Numbered from the stretch's first letter, positions 1 to 9,046 are shown. The stretch is 64,000 nt of DNA from UBA5216 sp043743335 (GCA_043743335.1 JAYTWR010000171.1:6360-70359); one strand, 5' to 3'. Made by a program: numbers and translations. Notes: generated from the letters alone by a model not told the origin.

Positions 1-1
1 G

Positions 2-997
2 GTGGCCCGTCAAGGCCTGAAAACCACGTGGAAGCCTTATGGCATGCCCGAAGTGCTGGATCCGTTTACCAGCCAATTCGCGGACGTGGACCCGATGCCC
101 AAGTGGGACATCCCGCACAAAGTGATGATCGCGGCCACCATCACCGGCGCATTCTTCAGCAAGCGCAGTAACCCGAATCAGCCGATTTCCGTCAACGAGA
201 TACGCGATTCGGCTGAGGAGTGCATCCAGGCGGGTGCGCCCAGCATCCACATTCACGTGCGTGACGATGGCGGCTTTAATGCGCTAGACCCGCAGCGCTT
301 TCATGATGTGATTGCGCCGCTGAAAAAGAAATACCCCGATGTGATGTTCGATGGCTGTTTGGTGGCTGTTACCGACGAAGAAAGCGCGGTGATGGAATCG
401 ACCATGAAGATGGGCTTGTTCGATGCGCTGCCGGTGAACACCACCGCCATTTGTTGCGGCGACAGCATGTTTTTTAAAGCGCCGCATGTGGTCATCAAGA
501 AGGCGCAGCTCGCGATGCAAAACGGTGCCAAGCCCATCATCTCGGTCTACGACGATGGTGACATCGATAACGCTCGGCGCTTTTTGGTCGCAAGCCAACT
601 GGTGAAGCCGCCTTACTACTGGCTGATCCTGCCCGCCCTGCCTGGCTGCAGCCCCATGCACAACCCCTCGCAAATGATTGATGGGCTGACACGCATGGTG
701 CGCACCATTCGCGACATTGATCCCAACTGTTTTATTCTCGTCTGCGCTGCGGGCCGCGCCAGCACGTATCTCGCCACGTTTGCGATGTTGATGGGCTTGC
801 ACATCCGCGTCGGCATGGAAGACACGCTGTGGCCCTATCCGCACAAAGACGACATCATCAAACGCAACGTCGATCACTTCAACCAGTTGAAAAAAATTGC
901 AGAACTGTTAGGCCGTGAAGTGATGACGCCCGCTGAATACCGCCAAGCGCTGGGCATGCCGCCCAAGGTGATTGACGCCATAGCAGGAGCCAAATAA
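2..997 (+). CDS. Beta-keto acid cleavage enzyme (BKACE, DUF849 family)
   Basis: Homologous to the 3-keto-5-aminohexanoate cleavage enzyme family, zinc enzymes that condense a beta-keto acid with acetyl-CoA to give acetoacetate and a new CoA ester. Visible family marks are the HIHVRD metal-binding motif at about residues 83-88 and GMED near residue 273, whose Glu is the usual third zinc ligand. The first 40 residues before the TIM barrel are longer than in many members. The first usable start is a GTG at base 2, so the true N-terminus may lie outside the window. The stop abuts the GTG start of the next gene, so the two are surely co-transcribed. The SDR and flavoprotein that follow suggest a dedicated catabolic operon. 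The family is secure; the substrate is not known. Confidence 0.9.
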   Translation: MARQGLKTTWKPYGMPEVLDPFTSQFADVDPMPKWDIPHKVMIAATITGAFFSKRSNPNQPISVNEIRDSAEECIQAGAPSIHIHVRDDGGFNALDPQRFHDVIAPLKKKYPDVMFDGCLVAVTDEESAVMESTMKMGLFDALPVNTTAICCGDSMFFKAPHVVIKKAQLAMQNGAKPIISVYDDGDIDNARRFLVASQLVKPPYYWLILPALPGCSPMHNPSQMIDGLTRMVRTIRDIDPNCFILVCAAGRASTYLATFAMLMGLHIRVGMEDTLWPYPHKDDIIKRNVDHFNQLKKIAELLGREVMTPAEYRQALGMPPKVIDAIAGAK

Positions 998-1840
998 GTG
1001 GCTGATTTTAAAGGAAAAATAGCCCTAGTCACCGGCGGTGGGCGTGGCTTGGGCCAAGGCACTTGCGTAGAGCTCGCATCACGTGGCGCGCAAGTCGCCA
1101 TTGCTGACCGCAAACTCGAAATGGCCGAAGAAACCGCTGCGTTATGCAACAAAGCCGGCACGGGATCAAAAGCTTTTGCATTCGATCAAGCCCAAGGCGA
1201 GAGCGTCGAAGCCATGGTGGCCGAAGTCGCCGCGCATTACGGGCACATTGATTTGCTGTTCGCCAACGCAGGCACCGGCAAATTTGTGCCCATCGTTGAC
1301 ATGAAAAAAGCCGATTGGGATTTCATCATGCAGGTGAATCTCAATGGCACGTTTTATGTGTGTCAGGAAGTCGCCAAGCGCATGATCGCGCGGGGTAAAG
1401 GCGGCAAGATGGTGCTGACGGCATCGTCAGGCTCCAAAGTCATCGCCGATCAACTCGGCGCGTACTGCGCCTCCAAAGCCGCCGTAGAAATGCTGATGAA
1501 GCATATGGCCGCCGAACTCGGCAACTACCGCATCAACGTCAACGCGATACTACCCGGCGTGATCGAAACCGGCATGACCAGCCCCATGCTGCGCGACGAC
1601 CGCATCAAACGCATGCTCATCCGCGAAACGCCCGTGGGCCGCTGGGGCAAGCCGCAAGACGTGGCCAAGCTGGTGGCGTTTTTATTGTCGGATGATGCTG
1701 GCTATATCAACGGCGAAGGCATCATGATCGACGGCGGACAAACCTTGCATGGCTTCCCACGCTGGTATGCGCTGGACTACACCAAAGACAATGTGTGCGA
1801 TTGGGAAGAGCGGTTTAACGAGTATCCCTACAAAGCGTGA
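998..1840 (+). CDS. Short-chain dehydrogenase/reductase (SDR)
   Basis: A classical SDR of 280 residues. The cofactor motif TGGGRGLG lies near residue 13, an active-site Ser is in LTASSGSK, and the catalytic YCASK follows in the right place. It probably oxidises or reduces a hydroxyl/keto group with NAD(P). The C-terminal 30 residues after the IDGGQT element extend beyond a minimal SDR. It begins with GTG directly after the stop of the BKACE gene and its own end overlaps the next start by 4 nt (GTGA), indicating translational coupling. Substrate cannot be read from the sequence; the neighbours suggest a beta-hydroxy acid feeding the BKACE reaction, which is inference. Confidence 0.88.
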   Translation: MADFKGKIALVTGGGRGLGQGTCVELASRGAQVAIADRKLEMAEETAALCNKAGTGSKAFAFDQAQGESVEAMVAEVAAHYGHIDLLFANAGTGKFVPIVDMKKADWDFIMQVNLNGTFYVCQEVAKRMIARGKGGKMVLTASSGSKVIADQLGAYCASKAAVEMLMKHMAAELGNYRINVNAILPGVIETGMTSPMLRDDRIKRMLIRETPVGRWGKPQDVAKLVAFLLSDDAGYINGEGIMIDGGQTLHGFPRWYALDYTKDNVCDWEERFNEYPYKA

Positions 1841-3339
1841 GGCGTGAAGCCGACGTGGTTGTTGTAGGTGGCGGCGGCGCTGCACTTGCCGCCGCCAGCG
1901 CGGCGCGCACGGCGGGCGCAGAAGTTATCCTTCTCGAAAAGAACCCCCACCTCGGTGGTTCGACGGCATGGTCGGTGGGCTCTGTCACTGCCACGCAAAC
2001 ACCACATCAAAAGCGCGCGGGCATTGTCGATAACGCCCAAGATCACCTTGAAGACCTCAAGTTATTCTCAGCCGCATTAAAACTCGAACATCGCGATAAC
2101 TTTGAACTGGGCCGTGTGTTGTGCGAGCACACGCCTGCCATGTTTGAGTGGTTGTTATCGACCGGCCTTGAATTCGTCGGCCCCTTCCCCGAGCCACCGC
2201 ACCGCCGGCCACGCATGCACAATGTGCTGCCTAACTCGCGCGCGTTTCCGTATTTGCTGGGACGCCATTGCCGTGCACAGGGTGTTGATATACGGCTCAA
2301 TACCAATGCGCAACGCCTTATCATCGACAAAGGGCACGCTCGTGGCGTGATCGCACGCGAGCCCGATGGCACGACATCCGAATACATCTCGCGCAAAGGC
2401 GTAGTGCTCGCTGCGGGGGACTACAGCGGTGGGCGCGAACTCAAGGCACGGTTCTCCTCGGAACTGATCGCCAATGTCGATGCTGTCAACGTCACCAACA
2501 CCGGCGACGGCATACGCATGGGCATGGATTCCGGCGGCACGGTGATTAATGGCGACTACATCCGCGGCCCCATCCTGCGTTTTGTGCCACCCATGCACGT
2601 GACGTTTGAACAACGCCTACCGCCCGTGCCCGCCATCACCAAGCTGCTGCACTGGGGCTTTGATCATCTGCCGCAAAGCATCCTGCGCCCCGTGCTGATG
2701 AACTACCTCACCACTGCATTAGCGCCCGAAAAAAGTCTGTACGAAAACGGCGCGATCCTGGTCGATAAAGACGGCCTGCGCTTCGGCGATGAACGCGATC
2801 AACCGGCGCGCAGTGCGGCGGCACGGCCTGAGGGCTTGGCCTGGATGATCTTCGACAGCACTGTTGCCGATAAATATCAGTGCTGGCCGCACTTCGTTTC
2901 TACCGCGCCGTCCATCGGCTACGCCTACCTCGACGACTATCGCCGCACGCGCAAAGATATTTTTCACTGTGCCGATAGCTACGCTTCATTGGCGGCGAGC
3001 ATGAAGCTGCCGCGCGCTGCGTTTGAAAAAACATTGGCCGATTACAACACTGGCGCAGTGCATGCGGACGCACCGGCACGTGAAGAGCGCCCGCCTATCA
3101 TCAAACCGCCGTTCTACGCGCTAGGCCCCGCCAAGGCCTACATCATTTTTACCAACGGTGGATTGAAGGTCACTAATAACCTTGAAGTTGTTCATGCGAG
3201 CGGCCACATCATTCCCGGTTTATACGCAGCAGGGGCCAATGGGCAAAGTGGCATGCTGCTGGAGGGGCATGGGCATCATTTGGGGTGGGCGTTTGTTTCG
3301 GGGCGGATTGCTGGCAAGAGCGCGGCACAGCAGCCTTGA
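1837..3339 (+). CDS. FAD-dependent oxidoreductase, fumarate reductase/KstD-like
   Basis: A 500-residue flavoprotein. The N-terminal dinucleotide fold VVVVGGGGAALAAA is followed by the LLEKNPHLGGST region typical of the succinate dehydrogenase/fumarate reductase flavoprotein superfamily. The C-terminus carries the second FAD contact, GLYAAGANGQSG then EGHGHHLGWA. This architecture fits enzymes that desaturate or reduce a C-C bond next to a carbonyl, such as 3-ketosteroid delta-1-dehydrogenases and flavocytochrome c-like reductases. No signal peptide is seen. The GTG start overlaps the SDR stop by 4 nt. It is the last gene of the three-gene operon. The exact substrate is unknown. Confidence 0.85.
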   Translation: MRREADVVVVGGGGAALAAASAARTAGAEVILLEKNPHLGGSTAWSVGSVTATQTPHQKRAGIVDNAQDHLEDLKLFSAALKLEHRDNFELGRVLCEHTPAMFEWLLSTGLEFVGPFPEPPHRRPRMHNVLPNSRAFPYLLGRHCRAQGVDIRLNTNAQRLIIDKGHARGVIAREPDGTTSEYISRKGVVLAAGDYSGGRELKARFSSELIANVDAVNVTNTGDGIRMGMDSGGTVINGDYIRGPILRFVPPMHVTFEQRLPPVPAITKLLHWGFDHLPQSILRPVLMNYLTTALAPEKSLYENGAILVDKDGLRFGDERDQPARSAAARPEGLAWMIFDSTVADKYQCWPHFVSTAPSIGYAYLDDYRRTRKDIFHCADSYASLAASMKLPRAAFEKTLADYNTGAVHADAPAREERPPIIKPPFYALGPAKAYIIFTNGGLKVTNNLEVVHASGHIIPGLYAAGANGQSGMLLEGHGHHLGWAFVSGRIAGKSAAQQP

Positions 3340-3726
3340 AATGTGATCTTAACAACTCAGTGCTGCCGTAGGATGCCGGTGAGCGTAGCGAACCGCATCG
3401 CTCGTGCGAGTTATGGCCCGGAAAGATAACATCAAGATGCGCGTTGCACGGTCGATGTCGGCAATTCAGTCTGCGCGGGTTGGACAAGGTGCGTGGCGAG
3501 TGGAGCCTGGTGTGCCTAGCGTGGAATTTGAAGCGCATGGCCGTATTGCGCCTAAAAACCGGATAGAAGTGAATTCAACAGGGAAAAAGCGCAGAAATCG
3601 CAGAATATCGACTCCAATAGACCTCATTATGAACCTGCGCTCACATCAACATCGAATCGCGGCCTTTAGTCCGACAGGCTGCTAGTGGGCGCTGTAAGGG
3701 TTTTTACACGGTTCGGTCACGATCAG
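3340..3726. other. Non-coding gap
   Basis: No convincing gene. An open frame at 3404-3685 on the plus strand is basic, low-complexity and resembles nothing known to me. The stretch holds one REP-like hairpin at 3372-3399 and leads into the IstB relic. Confidence 0.5.
3372..3399. repeat. REP-like hairpin
   Basis: The arms GATGCCGGT and ACCGCATC pair with one bulged base around an 11-base loop. The form resembles short repetitive extragenic palindromes of proteobacteria. No second copy was found in this window. Confidence 0.35.
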
Positions 3727-3909
3727 TCAAACTTTCTTTGTTTTCGAAGCTGCATTCTGTCGCTCGGCGGCGGGTTTTCACAGGGTTTCGCCTTCGAGAC
3801 GGATTTTGTGTGCGCTGTGCACCAGCCGATCCAGAATGGCGTCGGCGAGCGTCAGGTCGCCGATATAGTCGTGTCAGCCATCGATGGGAAGCTGCAATAG
3901 GGTAGCGCC
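3727..3909 (-). pseudogene. istB: IstB-like transposition ATPase, C-terminal relic
   Basis: Read on the minus strand in one frame, this gives LPIDG, stop, HDYIGDLTLADAILDRLVHS, AHKIRLEGETL, stop, KPAAE and so on. That matches the conserved C-terminus of IstB, the IS21-family helper ATPase (pattern LPxxxWHxxIGDPTLADAILDRLVHxAxRIxLxGESxRK). The two stops sit exactly where Trp (TGG to TGA) and Arg (CGA to TGA) are expected, so it is a decayed gene. Nothing of IstA or of the ATPase core was recognised nearby. It lies at the left edge of the 4.1-10 kb cluster and may mark an old insertion boundary. Confidence 0.72.
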
Positions 3910-4086
3910 AAGGGCGGCGGCGGCGCAAACTGAACTCAAACTGAAAGCCAACTCCAGTGCAACCTTGAGTTTTGCGTCCTGCAGGTGCGGAATTTGCGCG
4001 AAGCATGCCCAATCACCTGTTATAGTCAGCCCGTATTTTTACCGGTCACAAATAGCAGGATCCACGCGACCCTAGGATGCCCCAAG

Positions 4087-4773
4087 ATGGTTTTTGTAAT
4101 TGATTTTGATGGCACGCTGGCGCTCGAAGACACGGTAGACGCGTTGCTCACCAAGTATGCTCCCCCAGCGTGGCAAGCGGTCGAGGCGGAATGGCTGGCC
4201 GGGCGCATTACGGCGGTTGAGTGCATGCAACAACAAATCAGAATGGTCGATGCTGACCGCGTTGCGCTGGAACATTTCTTCCGTACCACGGTGCTGGATC
4301 AGAGCTTTTTGCCGTTCTATCGTCACGTCAGCGCATTGGCAGAGGTGGCCATTGTCAGCGATGGCCTTGATCATGTGATTTCCGTTGCCATGCGCAATGC
4401 GGGGTTCCCGAAAATCCCGGTGGTTGCCAATCAGTTGATATTCAAGCCGCGCGGCATCGATATTGCGTTCCCGCATCGGATACCTGAGTGTATTGCTGGT
4501 AACGGTGTGTGCAAATGTGCGGTAGCACGCAAGTTGTCGGGTGAGTTCGAGGGGCCCGTGGTGCTGGTAGGCGATGGGAATTCCGATGCTTGTCTTGCGG
4601 GGCGCGCGGACGTCGTGTTTGCCAAGAGCCGGTTGTTGGCGCATTGCAAGCAGCAGGGCATCGCGCATACACCCTTCGAGACATTTGCGGATGTGCTTGC
4701 GGTTGTGAAAACATGGCCTGTGCCGGAGCCTGGACAGAGGGCTGTTCAGGGGCTAAGGGCGGGCGGACTGTGA
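4087..4773 (+). CDS. HAD-IB family phosphatase, MtnX/SerB-like
   Basis: A 228-residue HAD hydrolase. Motif I is DFDGT at residues 6-10 (nucleophile D6, acid/base D8), motif II is in IVSDGLDH near residue 92, and the Mg-binding motif is VGDGNSDACLAG near residue 160. The order and small cap resemble MtnX and phosphoserine-phosphatase-like enzymes, which remove phosphate from a small metabolite. The longer open frame begins at 3985, but the ATG at 4087 puts motif I at the N-terminus and has TAGGA upstream, so I chose it. The stop overlaps the GTG start of the aminotransferase by 4 nt, so phosphatase and transaminase probably act on the same pathway. Substrate unknown. Confidence 0.82.
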   Translation: MVFVIDFDGTLALEDTVDALLTKYAPPAWQAVEAEWLAGRITAVECMQQQIRMVDADRVALEHFFRTTVLDQSFLPFYRHVSALAEVAIVSDGLDHVISVAMRNAGFPKIPVVANQLIFKPRGIDIAFPHRIPECIAGNGVCKCAVARKLSGEFEGPVVLVGDGNSDACLAGRADVVFAKSRLLAHCKQQGIAHTPFETFADVLAVVKTWPVPEPGQRAVQGLRAGGL

Positions 4774-6149
4774 CCGCGAAGGAATCGATAGCTGCATTGC
4801 TGGAAAAGGACGCGCGTTACTGCTCGTACGGCGATACCGTGCACTATGCGGACCCCCCCAAGCTGTTTGCACGTTGTGACGGCAACTATTTGTTTGATGA
4901 GGAAGACACGCCTTATCTCGATCTGCAAATGTGGTACTCGGCAGTTAACTTCGGCTACCGCAACCGGCGACTGAATGAGGTGCTGAAGCGTCAGATTGAT
5001 ACCTTGCCGCAGCTTGCGTGCCAGTATCTGCATCGTGAAAAAGTCGATCTCGCGGAAACCCTGTGCTCGTACATAGAGCGCAAGTACGGCGTAAAAGGGC
5101 GTGTGCACTTTAATGTGGGCGGCACGGCGGCAGTAGACGACTCACTCAAGCTGGTACGCAACCACACCGGTAAAACACTGCAGTTTGCGTTTATGGGCGG
5201 CTATCACGGGCGTTCAATCGGCGCCTCGGCGATTACCTCCAGCTATCGCTATCGGCGGCGTTATGGGCATTTTTCCGATCGCGCGCACTTTGTACCGTTT
5301 CCATATTGTTTCCGCTGCCCGTATGGCATGAAAGTGGATTCCTGTAACACCTACTGCCACAACCAATTTGAGCGTCTGTTCGAGACTGAGTACAACTCAT
5401 TTTGGGACGACAAGGTTGGCCAAAGCGAATACGGCGCTTTTTACATTGAGACCATACAGGGGACCGGCGGCTATGTCGTTCCGCCGCCCGGCTACATGCA
5501 AAAGCTGGCGAAGACGTTGAAGGAACGAAACATCTTGCTGGTGGCGGATGAAATACAGATGGGGGTGTACCGCACGGGGAAACTGTGGTCGTGGGAGCAC
5601 TTTGGCATCGTGCCCGATATTTTTGTATTCGGTAAAGCAATCACCAATGGTTTGAATCCGCTATCAGGCATCTGGGCGCGCGAAGAGTTGATTGCTCCTG
5701 ACAAATTCCCGCCGGGTTCTACGCACGCTACTTTTTCCGCCAACCCACTGGGTACCGCGTGTGCACTGGAAGTGTTGCGCATGACTGCGGAACAGGACTT
5801 TGAACCCATGGTGCGCGAGCGTGGTGCCTATTTCCTGAATAAGCTGCGTGGGTTAAAGGATCGCTGGAAAGTCGTGGGGGATGTCGGCGGGCTCGGGCTC
5901 GCGTTACGTGTGGAGCTATGCGAGCCGGATGGCTTCACGCCCAGCCGCACGCTGGCGGACCGTGTGTTTAACGAGGGTCTGAAAGGTGATCTGATAGCGC
6001 GCGGGCGAAATCACGGCTTGGTGCTGGATATCGGCGGCTACTACAAAAATGTGATCACGCTGGCACCTTCGCTGCTGATCACCGAGGCGGAAATCGATCT
6101 CGGCGTAGAATTGCTGGAAATGTTGCTACGTCGCTGCGCCGCCGAGTAG
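4770..6149 (+). CDS. Class III PLP-dependent aminotransferase
   Basis: Belongs to the omega-amino acid/acetylornithine/GABA aminotransferase class. Marks are GGTAAVDDSLKLVRN and GGYHGRS in the N-terminal half, VADEIQMG with the PLP-pyridine Asp near residue 260, and the Schiff-base Lys in FGKAITNG near residue 288. A Cys-rich insertion (YCFRCPYGMKVDSCNTYC) resembles that of archaeal-type GABA aminotransferases and may bind metal. The GTG start at 4770 overlaps the phosphatase stop; the open frame reaches back to 4590 but that part lies inside the phosphatase gene. It transfers an amino group to or from a terminal aldehyde or keto group. The real substrate is not clear; the neighbours do not match ornithine or GABA operons. 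Confidence 0.88.
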   Translation: MTAKESIAALLEKDARYCSYGDTVHYADPPKLFARCDGNYLFDEEDTPYLDLQMWYSAVNFGYRNRRLNEVLKRQIDTLPQLACQYLHREKVDLAETLCSYIERKYGVKGRVHFNVGGTAAVDDSLKLVRNHTGKTLQFAFMGGYHGRSIGASAITSSYRYRRRYGHFSDRAHFVPFPYCFRCPYGMKVDSCNTYCHNQFERLFETEYNSFWDDKVGQSEYGAFYIETIQGTGGYVVPPPGYMQKLAKTLKERNILLVADEIQMGVYRTGKLWSWEHFGIVPDIFVFGKAITNGLNPLSGIWAREELIAPDKFPPGSTHATFSANPLGTACALEVLRMTAEQDFEPMVRERGAYFLNKLRGLKDRWKVVGDVGGLGLALRVELCEPDGFTPSRTLADRVFNEGLKGDLIARGRNHGLVLDIGGYYKNVITLAPSLLITEAEIDLGVELLEMLLRRCAAE

Positions 6150-6173
6150 CAGCAACACTGGCTAAAAGTATAA

Positions 6174-7040
6174 ATGAATCAAATACTTACCGAGAGTTTG
6201 GGCGTTGCCGGCTTTTATTGGCCGAGGGGCGATGACTGCGTATTGCTGGTGCACGGGCTTACTGGCACACCGGCCGAGATGCGTACTATCGCCAAGCGCC
6301 TGGCGCGGCAAGGCTTTAGTGTACTGTGCCCTCAACTGGCCGGGCATTGCGGACACGTCAACGATCTGAAGCGGTCCGGGTGGCGAGATTGGTATGGCAC
6401 CATCGAACGCGCATTCGAGGCCGCCAAGCTAACGCACGCGCGTGTCTACGTGGCGGGACTATCAGTCGGTGCGCTGATTGCCATCAAACTGGCCGAGGAG
6501 AAGAAAGAACGCGTGGCTGGCTTGGGGTTGTTGTCGCTGACGTTTTTTTACGACGGCTGGAATATGCCGCATTTGCGTCGCAGACTGCTGTTGCCCTTGG
6601 TGATTTACACGCCGTTGCGATATTTTATTTCCTGGCAGGAGAAGCCGCCGTATGGCATCAAGTGCGAGCGCACCCGCGCGGCTGTGCACAAAGTGCTGAC
6701 CCGCCGCGATGGCAAAGCCGCTGAGAAGGTTGGCATTTTTCGCACACCTGCGGTCACCATTCACGAGAGCTTGCGCCTGATCAACGCGGCGAAAGCGGCA
6801 CTGCCCAACGTGTGCTCACCGGCATTGATTGTGCATTCGACGGAAGACGACACTGCCAGCATCAAGAACGCGCATTTTGCCGCTTCAAAACTGGCGTCGC
6901 ATAAGGTTGAAACGTTTTTTGTAGACGACACCTACCATGTGTTGACGCTGGATAAACGCAAGTTCGATGTGGCGCGCAAGCTGGGTGATTTTTTCAAGGG
7001 TTGCACCTCAACACTGTCTGCCGCTGCGCAGACGCGGTAG
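6174..7040 (+). CDS. Alpha/beta hydrolase, carboxylesterase-like
   Basis: A 288-residue hydrolase. LLVHGLTGTP forms the oxyanion region near residue 25, GLSVGA near residue 95 is the nucleophile elbow, and Asp in STEDD and His in TYHVLTLD near residue 254 complete the triad. The layout resembles Est30-type carboxylesterases and monoacylglycerol lipases. No signal peptide is present, so it is cytoplasmic. It follows the aminotransferase by 24 nt and precedes the acyltransferase by 6 nt. It could cleave an ester or thioester intermediate of the cluster, which is inference from position. The ATG start lies in an AT-rich stretch weakly resembling the dispersed AT repeat. Confidence 0.82.
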   Translation: MNQILTESLGVAGFYWPRGDDCVLLVHGLTGTPAEMRTIAKRLARQGFSVLCPQLAGHCGHVNDLKRSGWRDWYGTIERAFEAAKLTHARVYVAGLSVGALIAIKLAEEKKERVAGLGLLSLTFFYDGWNMPHLRRRLLLPLVIYTPLRYFISWQEKPPYGIKCERTRAAVHKVLTRRDGKAAEKVGIFRTPAVTIHESLRLINAAKAALPNVCSPALIVHSTEDDTASIKNAHFAASKLASHKVETFFVDDTYHVLTLDKRKFDVARKLGDFFKGCTSTLSAAAQTR

Positions 7041-7046
7041 GACGTA

Positions 7047-8162
7047 GTGGTGGCTCGCCATGATGGTGGCGCAGCGGAGGCTGCCGCTACCTCTACGGCT
7101 ACCGCGCTGCATAACCGGTTGGAGCCGTCATCACTCATAGCCCAGTTTACCAACCATCTGCCCTATGGCTTTAGTCCTGTGGAGGTGGCGGGCAGTTGTC
7201 CAGCCTTTGTTACCGATTACGACTTGACCACCACCCTAGATTGGGGGCCGCTAACGAATCATGCGGGATTGGCCCTCCGGCGCATACTGGGGCGGCTACT
7301 GCGTTTCCGCACGTGCTTCGTGGGTACCACGGTCTCGGAATATGCGCTACTACCCTTCGGTTTGGCCCCCGCCGAATTCGTTACGCGGATTACGCGCGAC
7401 GTAGTGGATTGCAGCCTGGTCATCATCAAGGATATTCCAGCGGCATCCGTGTTGGTTGGCGATGCGGCCATGACCTACAACCATGCCTTGATTGATGCCT
7501 GCGCGAAGGCCGGGTACCTGATAGTGGAGGGGCAGGCGCTGGCCTATGTGCCGTTGGATTTTAAATCGACGGAACATTTTCTTGCCTGTATGCCGCGTAC
7601 CCGGCGCAAGGACATCAAGCGCAAGTTGCGTGGCGCGGGTGCGTTGAATGCTCAAATTGTTTCAACGGGTGCGGCGATGTTCGGCAATGACGCCGTGCTG
7701 CGCGAATTTTATGCGCTATACCGCAGTGTCTACGCGCAAAGCGCCACGCATTTTGACTTGCTGACACTGGATTTTTTTCGTGCGATATTGAACGACCCGC
7801 AAAACGGTGGCGTTGTTTTCACCTATCGAATGGAAGAAAGCGGCCCGCTCATAGGCTACAACCTGTGCTTCGAGCGCGATGGCATGCTGCTCGACAAGTA
7901 TGTTGGTTTCGCGTATCCCCAAGCCCGCGAACACAATCTGTATTTCGTGAGTTGGTTCAAGAATCTGGAGTATGCGCTGCAGCGTGGCCTGAAATATTAT
8001 GTGGCAGGCTGGACCGATCCGGAAATAAAGCGTCACTTGGGCGCGAGCTTTACCCTTACACAACACGCTGTTTATGTGCGCAACCCGTTGCTGCGGCGCG
8101 TGTTGTCGTATTTCAAGCGCTACTTCGAGGCGGATGCGCGGTGGCTGCAACGGACGCGCTGA
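7047..8162 (+). CDS. FemAB/GNAT-like acyltransferase
   Basis: A 371-residue protein whose second half looks like the GNAT fold of the FemAB / BioF2-like group. FLACMPRTRRKDIKRKLRGA resembles the substrate-loading helix, and the stretch with IGYNLCFERDGMLLDKYVG followed by YYVAGWTDPEIKRHLGA resembles the acyl/aminoacyl transferase core. Such proteins move an acyl or aminoacyl group to an amine. The start is one of two adjacent GTG codons (7047 or 7050). Its end overlaps the next gene by 22 nt. With an aminotransferase two genes upstream, an N-acylation step is plausible. The family is fairly clear; the donor and acceptor are unknown. Confidence 0.7.
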   Translation: MVARHDGGAAEAAATSTATALHNRLEPSSLIAQFTNHLPYGFSPVEVAGSCPAFVTDYDLTTTLDWGPLTNHAGLALRRILGRLLRFRTCFVGTTVSEYALLPFGLAPAEFVTRITRDVVDCSLVIIKDIPAASVLVGDAAMTYNHALIDACAKAGYLIVEGQALAYVPLDFKSTEHFLACMPRTRRKDIKRKLRGAGALNAQIVSTGAAMFGNDAVLREFYALYRSVYAQSATHFDLLTLDFFRAILNDPQNGGVVFTYRMEESGPLIGYNLCFERDGMLLDKYVGFAYPQAREHNLYFVSWFKNLEYALQRGLKYYVAGWTDPEIKRHLGASFTLTQHAVYVRNPLLRRVLSYFKRYFEADARWLQRTR

Positions 8163-9046
8163 TACTCGACTTTGATGGCTCCGTTTTGCCGCTACCGGGC
8201 AGCAAACGATTGAATTTGAGCGCTTGGCAGGAGCGGTTTCGTTTTGGTTGCTCCATGAGTGCATTGGAGCAACTGGATCAAATGCTGGGAACGGACACAT
8301 TCACTTATAGTGATGATAGCGATGAGGGTGCTGACGATTCAGTACAAGCGCCAAAGGTCGCGTTTTTGGGTAGCGGCGATTTTCATCATGTGAGTTATTC
8401 GCTAATTCATCGGTGCAGCGGGCTGCGGCGCAATCTTCAGGTGGTGGTGCTCGACAATCACCCGGACAACATGCGCTATCCGTGGGGCGTGCATTGCGGG
8501 TCATGGGTTTCACATGTCAGCCGGTTGCCGTTTGTCAATTGTGTGCATGTGCTGGGCATTACGTCCCGCGACGTCGAGATCACCCATTCCTGGGAAAATC
8601 ATTGGGGATCTTTGCGTAGCGGGAAAGTCCGCTATTGGTGCGTGGGGCGCAACGTGGGATGGATGAAATATCTCGGTATGGACGGCAATGCGTCGTACAC
8701 GTCGGTATCGGCCATGCTCGATGCGTTCAATACGTACCAGCGCTCTTCCACGGATCTGATTTATCTTTCCATCGATAAAGATGTCTTGGCAGTCGACGAG
8801 TTGCGCACCAATTGGGATCAGGGTGTTATGCGCGTAGGCGAATTGCGGCATGCAATCGGCATGCTGCGGCCCCGCATTGCCGCAGCTGATATTACCGGCG
8901 ATGTGTCTGTGTATAAATATCGCAGCGCCTTCAAGCGCCTATTGTCAGGCTTGGATACTCAACCCAACATCGCTGCTGGGGAGTTATCGAATTTGCAGTT
9001 ACGTCATCGCGACGTTAATCTTCAACTGCTGCAGTGCTTACGCTAA
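8141..9046 (+). CDS. Arginase-superfamily (ureohydrolase-like) protein
   Basis: A 301-residue protein with the three metal-binding signatures of the arginase/agmatinase/deacetylase fold in order: GDFHH near residue 80, DNHPDN near residue 105 and SIDKDV near residue 210. These supply the Asp and His ligands of a binuclear Mn site. Around them the sequence is unlike ordinary arginase or agmatinase (for example YPWGVHCGSWVSH after the second motif). The GTG at 8141 is used as start; it overlaps the acyltransferase by 22 nt, and the frame upstream of it lies inside that gene. It may hydrolyse a guanidino or amide bond in the cluster product, or act as an atypical hydrolase. Its 3' end overlaps the convergent membrane protein gene by 32 nt. 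Confidence 0.72.
   Translation: MAATDALILDFDGSVLPLPGSKRLNLSAWQERFRFGCSMSALEQLDQMLGTDTFTYSDDSDEGADDSVQAPKVAFLGSGDFHHVSYSLIHRCSGLRRNLQVVVLDNHPDNMRYPWGVHCGSWVSHVSRLPFVNCVHVLGITSRDVEITHSWENHWGSLRSGKVRYWCVGRNVGWMKYLGMDGNASYTSVSAMLDAFNTYQRSSTDLIYLSIDKDVLAVDELRTNWDQGVMRVGELRHAIGMLRPRIAAADITGDVSVYKYRSAFKRLLSGLDTQPNIAAGELSNLQLRHRDVNLQLLQCLR

Noticed and set aside
284..877. Minus-strand open frame of 197 codons opposite the BKACE gene
   Set aside because: Mirror frame of a strongly conserved gene; no family resemblance and no ribosome site.
3404..3685. Plus-strand open frame of 93 codons in the gap after the flavoprotein
   Set aside because: Basic, low-complexity and no recognisable family; the IstB relic begins just after it.
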